From Niebla homalea (Eukaryota; Ascomycota; Lecanoromycetes; Lecanorales; Ramalinaceae), in contig JAHGAU010000033.1 of assembly GCA_019925105.1 (NCBI GenBank), positions 124,001 to 188,000 of the forward strand: a DNA stretch of 64,000 nt, in the 5' to 3' direction. Positions 45,548-56,980 of this stretch are shown here, in pieces. The translations under genes were made by a program, and so were the position numbers. Below the pieces are notes generated by a model. That model made no database searches. It was not told where the DNA came from and was given only the letters and a program-made list of their open reading frames with translations. The stretch's first letter is position 1. Each line of letters begins with the position of its first letter.

Positions 45548-46540
45548 ACGATTAGGGTTCATTCCAGATTGAGAACAGGCAAACCGGCCATCAGTCTGCA
45601 TGTCGGCCCGGTCGGCCGATGGGTCCAGACCTTCCCAGCAAAAATAACCTTAAAAATGATAGCTCGAACTTTCCCTCACTCCTTTGAAAAAGGGAGCTGC
45701 AATATCTCATCTTTTTTGACTCATTGACATACGGTGCCCACGCATGTTACCTTAGGGGAAGATAACTTTTCTTGATCTCTGGATTGCTGCTTCAGACCCT
45801 TATTTCCGCCATCTTCCCAGCTCCCAGAGAGCGAATACTGGATGTTGATGACATTATTAAAGCAGTCTTGAAAGATGCCTCCTCCTTCTTCGGGATACAA
45901 TGGGCCGCCATTCTGAGAGGCCTGATTTTCAAGCCGCTATGGCTTCAATGCGTCGAAGCAGAGTGCCGTTGTGTCATCACAATCCTTCCGCGGTGACGTG
46001 TTTGCTGGACGGTGCCACCAATCTGGATCAGGATTCTATCCCTCAGCGAGCGAGGAGCAGAAAGAATGCTACTTCATTAAACCACTTCTTCTGAACATCA
46101 GCGGAACTAGCCACTACACTCGTTCTATGCCGGGATTCCGGTTTTACAGCAGCTCTACTCTATCATCCTCCTCAGTCCGACACTCGAACACGAGGACATC
46201 TGCATGAATAGCCTCTGCGATGGCATCACGATTTACGTGCCCGACACCCTTTCCAGAATGAAGAAGTATACGCAAAAGTCGGCAACGATGGAAGTTAAGC
46301 TGAAGATAGAAGACACAGCCAGGTATGCCCAAAGTGTGCAGATCAACGTGAAGGGCAAGGTGCTACGAAAGAAGGAGGAGGAGAAAAAGGAGGAGGAGAA
46401 GAAGGAGGAGAACAAGAAAGAGGAGGAGAACAAGGAGGTGGAGGGGCAGCAAGGCACAGTAATAAACTCGTCCCTGATGATCCCCAGCAAGCCCGCCCCG
46501 GTCTGCCTCTACGGCCACCACTACCTACCTACCTACCCTC

Positions 46541-46588
46541 AAGCCTCCTGACCGACAAGCCTCCTGACCGACAAGCCTCCTGACCGAC
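46541..46588. repeat. Three identical 16-bp tandem units
   Basis: AAGCCTCCTGACCGAC occurs three times without change (46541-46556, 46557-46572, 46573-46588), directly after a CTAC tetranucleotide run and directly before an ATG. Perfect identity indicates a recent expansion. Confidence 0.9.
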
Positions 46589-48598
46589 ATGGCGCGCGAG
46601 CAACATCGCTACCGCTTCAATCGCTCGACCTTTTGGTTGCCATTCACGATAATCCTTCTACAAGCTGGGGTGTGGTATGACCTACCTCCACAGTAACGCC
46701 CCGTGAGCCTTTGGAATCGGTGGATGAAAGATTGGAGGCGCGGTGGAAGCTGTATCCGCTCACTCAGTACACGGATCTATGTACCCATGCCGGAGGCTTT
46801 GGGACGGTGGTTGGGACTTGAGGGGAAAACACAATTGCGTTGCGTCGGCTGGATCGCCTGGCGTGGGTGAAGAAGACGGATGTAAAGGATGGGGTCTGGT
46901 TCAAGGATGGCAGAGAGGCCAAGAAAGCGCAAGGCGAGGGAAAGACGGCTGGAGTAAAGTAAAGAAGAGGGGTATGGCGGAAAGGGGTTGATGGAAGAGG
47001 CTGCTTAGACGCGACCGAAAGTCACCCTCTGTCCTTCAGAGGCGATGGCAGATTGAGCCACGTCCTGTCGGATCCAGAGACAATAGTGAATTTCCATCAT
47101 ATTGTAGGAAGGTATGGAAATGGAATTGAAATATAGCTATGCCATTTCTATTCTTCCCTCTTCAAAGGCGGCCTTCCCATTGAAACGTTCTTCGGCTCAG
47201 CAAGGTCTCATTCACTCAAAGGTGCATAAGGAGTGTGAGAGTGTGAACCGTATTCCGGTCGACAGTAACGACCATGCAGCCAGCGTATACCCCTGACATC
47301 GGCCCTCTGGCGATCAAGGTGGTTGACCATGTAATTTTTGAATTTCCTGAACTTCTCCCTTTTCTCTTGTGCCATATCGTTTGTCGTTTATCTTTTTTTT
47401 CTACTCGTATGTAATGGATCACAAGGGCTTCTGGAGGAGGGCCAACGTCCGCTTGATTCGGTGTACGGTTGTATGTGGCTGCTGTAAAAATGTTATAGCT
47501 TGTATTCCAATCTTCCTATACCATGGATGTGATTGATGATTGTATCCTCGCAACTCTTATTTTCCCCGAGTGCGCGAAGACACCAAGGAGGCTCAGAGAG
47601 CGCTGGGCTTTGAGATTGGGGTTCAAGTGAACATAGAGGGTATGGTCATCAAGAAGATCACAGTAGCCGAAGCCGGACGCCGTAGGTCCTTTTCTTTGGA
47701 GAACCTGCGGATACAGCGTAAGTCGACATCCTACTGAAGTACTCGCATGACGAAATCCAGAGTGTGTAATCCTTGCTCTTGCTTGCAAATGTTCAGCCGC
47801 AACGAGCGTGAACGGTTGAGGATGGCCTAATTGCTGTATCTATCTCCACCTATTTCGTCCTTGGGCACGCCTCCCATGCTGCTGCGACCTCTTGCCCCGC
47901 CCCAGTATTTGTACCTCCCAGCCTTAAAGATTGAGCGGCGCAGGCGCCAGATTTGAATCGAGGATCAGACGGGGAGAAGGGAAGCCAGAATGGCTCCATG
48001 GGTGGTAACGGTCAGGGAGCGTGGGCAAGAAGGACCAGCGCCTCCCGGGGTACGCTGTGAAGCAGCTATGAGTAGCGGCATAAAACGATTATACACATGT
48101 ATTCGAGTGGAGAGGAGTACGTAGGCGAGCCTTTCATGATTGCTAGTGGATATAATAATATTGATTACCTAAGCCTTCCATTCCCGCCCTCTCCCCCTCC
48201 GGACTAGCTTATTTCCGCCGCATATAATTTTTCAGATCTTTGGTTTTTTTTTTGTTGTTGTTTTTGGTTTTCTATATCCTTTTTCATTTTGGATCTTCAA
48301 TCTTCTTCTCGTTGATACCCTTGCTAGTCCGGAGGAGGTCTCACTTTCAGTTTTCTTCCCATCTTCTCCCAAGCTTTAAATCCTCGATCCCAGAAAAGCA
48401 TGCCGATGCTTCAAGGGTGGGGTGGCCAGTCCCCTTCCTTGAGCAATCAACATGCCTTCCTCGCACACCCAAAGCTTCCTTTCTCATGCCTATCAATTCG
48501 CGGTCCTGCAACGACGTAGCCCCAGTTTCCGTCTCGCAGTGAATCTCATACTAGATCCGTATGTCATTATTGACTAGCTTGTTTTGATAGGTCGCTAT

Positions 48599-49147
48599 TC
48601 ATGGCGATAGACGGCGCGTAATAGTGTCAACGGCGGCCGCGTTGTTAGGCAGAAAGATGCCGGTGTTGTCTTTGAGCGGAACTGCAAATTCATAGCGCTC
48701 AGGGGGTAGTGGTAATATGTTTTGTTTTGTGGTTTGCAGGAAAACCCTTGTAGGCGTAATGTAATCCTTCAGGGATGGAGGGTGGACGCGCTTCTCGTAT
48801 TTGTGGTCTTGCTTGAGTGAAGACGCATTCTCTTTGTGTGCGCAAAATGGTAGGTCGTTGTCATTGGTGTACCTGCACAACCCAAAGACAGGGTGGCCAA
48901 TCCCGTCTATGAGAATGCAGAACTTCTCCCCCTTCATCTTTTGTTTTTCCGTCCTCGCAAAGTAACGCTGTTGTGACGGTGAACAGACGCAAAGCGCTCC
49001 GCCAGAGAGTTTTGGTTGTTGCACTGGCAATTTTGATAAAGGTCCAATTCCTGCATATGCAATCCCCCTTGAAGATGGGGCTGCAGGCTGCTCAATTTGA
49101 ATAAATGTGCATATATTCAAGTTATTAGAGCTTGAACCGAGTAGCAT
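48599..49147 (-). CDS. Hypothetical protein, 182 aa
   Basis: A single open frame, MLLGSSSNNLN to TITRRLSP, with balanced amino-acid use and no low complexity. Several Cys and Tyr/Phe-rich segments (GEKFCILIDGIGHPVFGLCRY; YEFAVPLKDNTGIFLP) look protein-like. No domain recognised and no signal peptide or membrane helix. A second frame upstream (49379-49125) with a hydrophobic start could be a first exon, but no clean splice was found. It could also be a chance frame. Confidence 0.35.
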   Translation of the reverse strand: MLLGSSSNNLNICTFIQIEQPAAPSSRGIAYAGIGPLSKLPVQQPKLSGGALCVCSPSQQRYFARTEKQKMKGEKFCILIDGIGHPVFGLCRYTNDNDLPFCAHKENASSLKQDHKYEKRVHPPSLKDYITPTRVFLQTTKQNILPLPPERYEFAVPLKDNTGIFLPNNAAAVDTITRRLSP

Positions 49148-50342
49148 AGTAATTACTGATGCTTTGGAAGGGTCTTTCTTTAGATGATGAGAAAGATGTC
49201 ATAGGAGATTTGTGGTGGATTTGTTTCCCGTAATGGGGGATTTCTCGTATCAAGATGCCTTTTAAATAAGGTCGATCAAGAACGGAGATGGAGAAAACCA
49301 AAGCACTGAGATGGCGTGCAAATATCGCTGAGATGATGCTGGGGCCAAGTTCAAGTGCAATGCGCAGGAAGCTGCTCATGTGGTGATGCGATCAAAGGGG
49401 CTCCCAACAAGCGCTCGTGCGGCGGCCCGTCTGTTATTCAGTCATGCACTCCACAATTACATTGTCGGCGCTACCGTGCATAAGCCCTCTTGTATTTTTC
49501 TAGACTTAATATTTGCCATTTCCAAAAGCTAGTAATATTGAACTTCATCGCCAATAGGGTTTTCAGCGGTTAGGATGGGAAGCTGGGCTCCAAGCTCCGT
49601 AGAAGCGTCAAAGTAACGCAACGGGCCGAACCAACGCAGTCACAGTGGTGGAGTATACACATTCCATGATCCACTGGCCAGAACACGCACGGAGGTAGGT
49701 CGCACGTGACGCCTCGAAGGACCCAGCTCTCGTGTATACCATCCACCATCATCTTCTCGTCCCCTGGGCATGCCTACCCGCTCTTCACCGTCCATGTCCG
49801 CTCCGTCCTGGTGCGGGCGCCATACCACTGCATCGAGGGGATTGGTAGGTCTGTGGGGGGTCGAACCGCCTCCTTCAGGTAAATGAGCCTGTGAGCCCGG
49901 CGTGTTGACACGTTACACTAACAACAGCCTCTTTGTCTCCTTTGCTTCGGAGCTTTGGTGCTTGCTCATGACTGGAGCATGCTCATGTATGACGACATAA
50001 GTAGGGTCGAACACAGCTATTGCTACCATTCTGTCACGGTATAGGTGATGGGTATGGAGTGGTAACTGCCTGGATTGCAATCTAGCTAGCTGAGTGCGAA
50101 AAATACAGGCGTGCGCCAAGGCCGCTTACCCCTCTGAGCCCTAGTGCCTGCTGATAAGCTGATAAGAGCCCTACCGCCATGGCCGCACATTGCTTGGCTG
50201 GCGACAGGCGGGGGTTGAGGGGCGCCAAGAAATGCCCCTCCACCTAAATTTATATGTAAAGCCTATTACTGGCTCTCAAACGACGCTTTACCCCATAAAG
50301 AAGGTGCTGCTATGTCAGCAAAGCGACTCGGACCTACTTATC
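49148..50342. other. Intergenic region
   Basis: No gene supported. Holds the tRNA-like sequence at 49848-49925. The remaining frames are short. Confidence 0.35.
49848..49925 (-). tRNA. tRNA-like sequence (degenerate tRNA-Met or SINE head)
   Basis: On the minus strand the sequence has a B-box GGTTCGACCCC, an A-box-like TAGTGTAACG, and an anticodon-like arm CAGG-CTCATTTA-CCTG containing CAT. The arm has an 8-nt loop instead of 7, there are about eight extra bases between the D arm and the anticodon arm, and the acceptor ends do not pair well. It is therefore more likely a decayed tRNA or tRNA-derived repeat than a working tRNA. Confidence 0.35.
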
Positions 50343-50938
50343 TTGCCTCAGTCCCTCAGAGGTGGGTATGGCTTTGCCAAGCCTTAGCCACAGCGGGCTG
50401 TAAAGGCTCCCTTACGTCTAAGCGTAAAACCCCGTATTTTTATCAGATTCACATTATCTATAAATATTTTATTTAAATATTTCTTCCCGCTTAATTTTAA
50501 ATTATAAATATAATATTTAAGTAAAATTAAATATATTTTATATAAATAATATTATAAAATTTTTATTAAGTAATTAAGAATAAATTTAAAAAGTTTAAGA
50601 TTTTATATATAATTCCCGTTATTTTATTTTATAAAAATAGAAACTTTCATTTTTTAATCGGAGTATATTTTAATTATAAATATATTAAAATTTTTTATTA
50701 AAGTTATTTTTAAAGCAAGATTTAATAAATTTCTTATTTTAAGATATTTTATATTATAGATTTCTGCTTTTTATTATTATTCCTTAAGCCTTAACTTAGA
50801 AAATTTATATATAAGAAATGGGAAATAAAGCGGATCAGGCGAAAATTCAAAGTTCTAAGCTTAAACGCGTAAAAGAAAGGGCTATTTATCAGCCACTATC
50901 TAGCCTGAATCTACATAGCGTCTGAGGGACTGAGTTAA
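50343..50938. mobile_element. hAT-like non-autonomous element, 596 bp, 8-bp TSD
   Basis: Identical direct repeats TACTTATC at 50335-50342 and 50939-50946 flank terminal inverted repeats TTGCCTCAGTCCCTCAGA (left) and TTAACTCAGTCCCTCAGA (right, read inward). Subterminal inverted similarity continues for about 80 bp (GGCTG..TTTACG..TAAGC). The interior, about 50440-50880, is extremely AT-rich with RIP-like composition, although both ends and the duplications are intact. No transposase frame. Confidence 0.85.
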
Positions 50939-51209
50939 TACTTATCCAGCGTTGAACCGTTGGAACCCTTTCCCACCGGCCTTATGTGGGCAGCGAGGCG
51001 TTGGCGAAGTCGTCCCTCAACCATTAATGTTGCCGTACGCTCGTCGCCTGTCTTCTGTCCACCCAAAAATAGCTTAATCTATCATGAGGTTGAGCTCTGT
51101 AACTGCTCGCTATTGCACCCTGGATGGCCTGACAGTTTAGTGCGCTACCATAAGAGTGCCGCAGCACATCAGATCATTGAAACCAATTTACTGTCGTTTG
51201 GTCCGAACC

Positions 51210-53198
51210 ATGACCGATTTCATTTATGGCGTGGTGAACTGGACTTTCCTAGGATCACAATACGCAGCTAAAGCCTGTGCTGCTGGCTACAGAAATGCTG
51301 TAACTGCCTCCCAACAATATCGAGATAGACGCACAAGAGCTGCCGCCAGAGAGACACCGATCACCATCTTGAGCCATACTGATGATCTTAACAAGTACAG
51401 CTATAGACCTTTGAGGCCTGTTACATACATCCGAATCCTCGTGCTTGAGCCTGGGCACGGAGGGGAGCTTTTACGCTGCTCACTGGAGAATGTAGACCTG
51501 GAAACCCGGCCGCAGTACCATGCTTTATCATACTGCTGGGGAGACCCTTCAGATACCCTTATCATTTCCTGTGAAGGATATTGTATAGCAATTACTAAAG
51601 GTCTTTACGATGCACTTCTCAGGTTTCGAAAATTCGATGTCACAATGCGGATCTGGGTAGATGCACTGTGCATAAATCAAAAGGACAAGGCAGAAAAAAG
51701 GCAGCAAATACATCTAATGCGGCGCATTTACCAGCAATCGGAGAATTGTTTAGTATGGCTTGGACCTCATACTGAGCATGATGTATTAGCATACAAGCTC
51801 TTAACCCTCATCCATGACTATCTCGACAGTCATCCTTCAAATCAAGACGGGAAAATGCTCCTACCCGGTACATTCCTCGGTAAGCACTCAACCACTCCTG
51901 GAGAATGGGATGCTTTATCACGACTATTTGCCCGGCGTTAATTCGAACGTGTGTGGACCTTGGAAGAAATTATATTGCCACGTCGGGCATTAATGATATC
52001 TGGCAAATTTTCCTTCGATGCATCCAAATTCTTTACTATTGTTGAGTTTATACATACTTACGGGCTTGAAGCCCAGATGAATGGCTTGGAAGGTGGGTTT
52101 TTACAGTCTTTGAAGATTGCAGCCCTGCGAAGAGAGTTCCATGAACATGCCAGTGGAATCGACCTCCTCGAAACTTTGCGCAGTGCTCGAGATCGTGATG
52201 CGTTCGACACCCGCGACAATATAATAGGGGTGCTGGGTATTTGTCGAACCGACCCCAATTGGGCAACTAAGCTAGGCTATCATATGTCGCCAAAGGAAAT
52301 ATACGTTAGTCTGGCCATGCACATTTTGAGGTCCTCAAGCGCATTTAGGCTCTTTACTGCATGCTACCCAGCGTCGGAACAATCCAAAGTCGTGGACGAT
52401 CTCCCCTCTTGGGTACCGGACTGGAGCAACAGGGTCGCGTCAGTGCCTTGTATTCAAGACTTCGAGCGCGTTGAAAGATATAATGCAGGGGGCTCCAAGC
52501 CTCCATCAATACACGTCAACCAGTCAGCTAACGGTGGTGAATCTCTGAGCATCAGAGGCAAAAAGATTTCGTTGCTGAAGTCATTCGTCGATAGATATTC
52601 TAGTGCGCTCAAACAAGACTTCAAAAACACTTACTACCCTGACAGATCGACCTGCCAAACGATCGGCGACTGGTACTTTTACATCGCACTTGCATGGCTA
52701 TTTGATTGTCTCGACGATGAAGGCAGGGACCGGCCGGACATAACAATCGAGCAGTACTTCCTTGCAACCTGCTGGTCAATGACTCCGGCCGGCTGCGGCC
52801 AACAACAGTTTTCTGAGACCGTGGCATGTGCCTTGACGAACACTAAAAGGCACGAGGCATCGCGATTCCAAAGCCAGCTGATGCGATATGCGAAGCTAGA
52901 CCGCCAGCATGACCTGAATAACCCAGTGCAAGCGTCCTTCCTCCACAATCTGGAGTCTTGGACTCGTGTACGAAAATTTTGCGTGACAGAAGATGGCCAC
53001 ATTGGATAGGTTCCTCATGAAGCACAACAAGGCGACATAATTTGCATATTCGATGGCGCTCAGCTACCCTATGTGTTGCGGCGGATAGCTGACCAAGATG
53101 CTTATACTATGATTGGACACTGCTTCTTACATGGTGTCATGTTTGGCGAGGTGATCGCGAGCAACCAGACATTACGAGAATATATCATTCTTCGATAA
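51210..53198 (+). pseudogene. HET-domain (heterokaryon incompatibility) gene with two in-frame stops
   Basis: One continuous frame from the ATG at 51210 to TAA at 53196-53198 would give about 660 aa but for TAA at 51939-51941 and TAG at 53007-53009. The HET domain is clear: YHALSYCWGD, RIWVDALCINQKDKAEK, QIHLMRRIYQQSENCLVWLG, then FERVWTLEEIILPR, RDNIIGVLGI and PSWVPDWS. The C-terminal VPHEAQQGDIICIFDGAQLPYVLRR resumes after the second stop. The family mediates allorecognition-triggered cell death. Both stops fall where relatives often have Trp (RRxFERVW; GHIGxVP), so G-to-A change of TGG is a simple explanation, as in RIP. It lies beside an AT-rich transposon. An intron removing either stop is not evident. 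Confidence 0.85.
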
Positions 53199-54330
53199 AG
53201 TACAAATACTACGCACTGTATTTCCAATGGATAATTAAGCATTCACACCAAGATGGTGCTATAATCTCTCAATGCAAAATAACCACAAGATAAGGCTCGA
53301 AGCAGATTAGCACAATTCGGACACTACCGAAAATTCGTGCTTCGTTTTTTAAATTCGACACCTTGACGGCTTGGTAAGGGACGGACGCTGGTTCTGCCGC
53401 CCCACACCATTTCACCAGTTCGCGTGGAGCAGCTTTGGTGCGCAATTGGCCGGCTACTCCACGTCAGTCACGGATATTTTGCTGTTGGTTTCGAGGTGGT
53501 GGAAGCAGTCGCATAATGAACTTAAGTATGAGCAGGATATGTTTTCAAAGAGAGATATTGAGAGGCTATTGATAGGTAGGAAGGATGTCCGAATAGCAAT
53601 GTATCCAAAATACTGAATTCAATTTTGAAGCACAGTCTCCAATCCTGTTTTGAGGTGATGCTCATTCATAAGTGAGCAGTAGAAGTAAGAGAAGAGAAGT
53701 AAGAAGTTGACCAGGCCTGCTGTCGGAGTTTAAACCGATGGTAGCATGCTTATATCGTAGTGAGTTTAGTCTCGAACTGAAGCTAAATCCATATAAAGTC
53801 ATATAGCAAGAGAAAGAGCTCTGAGACATATAATTCTGGCCTCCGATCGAAGATCAATTCAAGTTTAATGTTTATTTCAAAGGTACTCTGCTTCGAAGCC
53901 ATCCCAAATAAGTCTCAGATTTCTATTACACAGCGTTCCATTTGCGAACACGTTTTATCCACAACTCAGCTATGAGAATATTCGATGCGAGCAGCGCCAC
54001 TCGTATTGGATATTTCGTTCAAAGAGCTGAAAGAACGGGTAAAGGATTAAAGCTGATATGCAAAGACTGTATTTGCTCGTAGAACAAGCCTAAATGTGAC
54101 ACGGCGTGGCGGCACAATCGATACCGCAAGCATCCATTGTATTTATACAACTCACTCCAATGCAACGGTAAATGCCTATAATAGCTGCTACAATACAAAT
54201 CCTGGAATCACTCTTAACCTGCTTGCTCTGTTGGCCTGGGCAAATACTAGCCAGGCAGACGATAAATTCGGCGACCAGTATTGGAGGTGTTAAAGACGGC
54301 TCATAGGCAAGCACGTGCATATAACGTGCA
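53199..54330. other. Downstream region without supported gene
   Basis: A plus frame at 53371-53616 (81 codons, QFAWSSFGAQLAGYS and onward) looks mildly protein-like but has no recognised domain. Otherwise nothing. Composition becomes AT-rich from about 54330. Confidence 0.35.
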
Positions 54331-54465
54331 GGTAGAAAAGCGTAGTATATTTATAAGTACTTAAGCGTATATCTTAATACGTTAAATAGATAATTATAGG
54401 TAGAACTTTATTTTCCCATATTTTTCTTATCTAGCTTTTAATTAATAAATATATTATTATTATTA

Positions 54466-56980
54466 TTGATTGATTGATTGATTTATACTACGGATCTAGT
54501 TAAACTAATTCCGGTATTCCTTAATATTCGGCCATTTAGTTTTATTAATAACCGTAAAAAACCCGATATCCATAATATTAAGAATAAAAACCGGTGTTTA
54601 CTTAGCCTTTATTCTCGTTTTAAAAACTAAAAGTATTTATAACTATTTAAAAAGTAAGAATTTATTTATACGTTTTTTTTAAGAAAACCTATAATATTAC
54701 GATTAAATCTACTTAAGGGTTACCTTTAAACTTATTATTCTTCCGTTATTTTATAGGTTTATTTAATATTAAAATTTTAAAATTCCGATTATACCATTAA
54801 ATATTTTTATTAATATATATATTATTATTACCTTATTTATACGATTTTATTAATTAACGTAATATCGTTTTTTATACCGTTCTGATATTTATAGTCTTTT
54901 TAATCTTTTATTGGATATAGTTTTTCCGCCGTTATTTTTTACCCTTAAGTTAACGGCGAGGTTTCTTAATTAAATCCTTAATTATTTTATTTATTTCCTT
55001 AATTAAATTAAATTATAATAATAAGCCCGTAATTATTATAAATTTAACGGCCGCCTTAATACCCTTTTTATTAATAAGTATTTAATAATAATTATTAATC
55101 CTTACCTTTTTAATTAATCCCGGTTTAAGCTTTTTAAATAATAAATAGGAAATTAATACGTATACGGCGTTTTACTTTTATTATTTATATTTATAGTTAA
55201 CGTTAATCCGGTTACCGGCGTATATAATAAAAAGGAAATAAATTAAACCGTTTTTATTTATCCGGAATTAAATTATTAATATATATATTTTTTTTTATAA
55301 TCCTATAACGCCGGAAATACTTATTAATAATTTCGCCGTTATTTAAAGCCGGGTATTATTACCCTTAAGGGATTAATTCTTTATATTTACGTTAATACTT
55401 TATTTACCTTTTTATAATTTATAAGGTAATCGCCGTTAATTTTACCCTTATAATTTTCTTTTTTTCCGCTATTTTTACTTTAAATAAAAATTTATACGTT
55501 TTTATATTAATTTCTTAAACGTAAATTAAATTAACCTTTTTTTTTAGCTTACTTTAATTTAACTTCCGTAAAAAAAATAAATACCGTTTCTTTACGCCTT
55601 TTTATTTAAGGCCTTTTATAGTTTTAATAAATACGTTTATTTTTTATTAACGTAATTAAGTTTATACCTTTTTTAAGTTTTACTTAAGCGATTATTTAAT
55701 TTAAAGTTAACTTTATTAATAATATTGATTGATTGATTGATTTATACTACGGATCTAGCTAAGCTAATTCCGGCGTTCCCTAATACTCGGCCATTTAGCC
55801 TTATTAATAACCGCAAAAAACCCGATATCTATAACGTTAGGAATAAAAACCGGTATCCACCCAGTTTCCACTTACGTCCTAAGGGTTAAGAGCATTTATG
55901 GCCGTTTAAAAAGTAAGAATTTATTTATATGTTTTTTTTAAGAAAACTTATAATATTATAACCGAATCCACTTAAGGGTTACCCTTAAATTTATTGTTTT
56001 TCCGTTACTTTATAGGTCTATTTAATGTTAAAATTTTAAAATTTTAATTATACTATTAAATATCTTTATTAATATATATATTATTATTATTTTATTTATA
56101 TGATTCTGCCGATTAATATAGGATCGTTTTTTATACCGCTCCGGTATTTATAGCCCTTTTAGCCCTTTATTAGGTATAGTTTATCCGCCGTTACTTTTTA
56201 CCTTTAAGTCAGCGGTGAGGTTTCTTAATTAAGTTTTTAACCACTTTATTTATCTCCTTAATTAGGCTGAATTATGGTAATAAGCCCGTAGTTATTATGA
56301 ATTTAACGGCCGCTTTAATACCTTTTTTATTAATAAGTATTTAACGATAATTATTAATCCTTACCTTTTTAATTAATCCCGGTTTACGCTCCTTAAATAA
56401 TAAATAAGAAATTAATACGTATACGGCATCCTACTTTTATTATTTATACTTATAATTAACGTCCGTCCGGTTATCGGCGTATACGATAAAAAGGAAGTAA
56501 ATTAGGCCGTTTTTATCCGTCCGGAGTTAAATTATTAATATATTATTATTTTTCTTTATAATCCCGTAACGTTAAAAATATTTATTAATAATTTTATTAT
56601 TATTTAACGCCGGGTATTATTACCCTTAAAAAATTAATTCTTTATATTTACGTTAATATTTTATTTATTTCCTTATAATCTATAGGGTAATCGTTATTAA
56701 CTTTATTTTTATAGCCTTCTTTTTTTCCGCTGTTTTTACTTTAAGTAAAAGTTTATACGCTTTTATATTAACTTTTTAAACGTAAATTAAATTAACCTTT
56801 TTTTAACTTATTTTAATTTAACTTCCGTAAAAAAGGTAAATACCGTTTTTCTATACTTTTTTATTTAAGGTTTTTTATAATTCTAATAAATACGTTTATT
56901 TCCTATTAATATAATTAAATTCGTATTTTTTTTAAGTTTTACTTAAATAATTATTTAATTTAAAGCCAGCTTTATTAAGA
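54466..56980. repeat. Two tandem copies of a 1.26-kb RIP-degraded unit
   Basis: Units start at about 54466 and 55722. Each begins with a TTGA tetranucleotide run and TTTATACTACGGATCTAG, then AATTCCGG, and each ends with TTTAAAG..AGCTTTATTAA-like sequence. The copies differ mainly by C/T and G/A changes. They may be 3' pieces of a LINE on the minus strand whose simple-repeat tail is the TTGA run, or a non-autonomous unit. No coding frame remains. Confidence 0.65.

Larger units (their letters stand above)
45020..48598. other. Mostly non-coding, with scattered coding-like fragments
   Basis: No complete gene. Notable pieces: a hairpin at 45505-45547; a Lys/Glu-rich frame at 46204-46551 (KKEEEKKEEENKE, from a GAGGAGAAG repeat); a possible membrane start at 46589 (MAREQHRYRFNRSTFWLP) followed by coding-like segments in the same region (RWKLYPLTQYTDLC at about 46742; LRRLDRLAWVKKTDV at about 46838) that do not join cleanly. 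These may be exons of a small gene or a decayed one. 47050-48598 shows nothing supportable. Confidence 0.3.

Noticed and set aside
46233..46490. Minus-strand frame rich in Ser/Phe as a membrane protein
   Set aside because: It is the complement of a GAGGAGAAG simple repeat; the apparent hydrophobicity comes from the repeat.
54466..56980. Short tandem units considered as a CRISPR-like or satellite array
   Set aside because: Only two units of 1.26 kb, without spacers, and in a eukaryotic RIP-degraded context.
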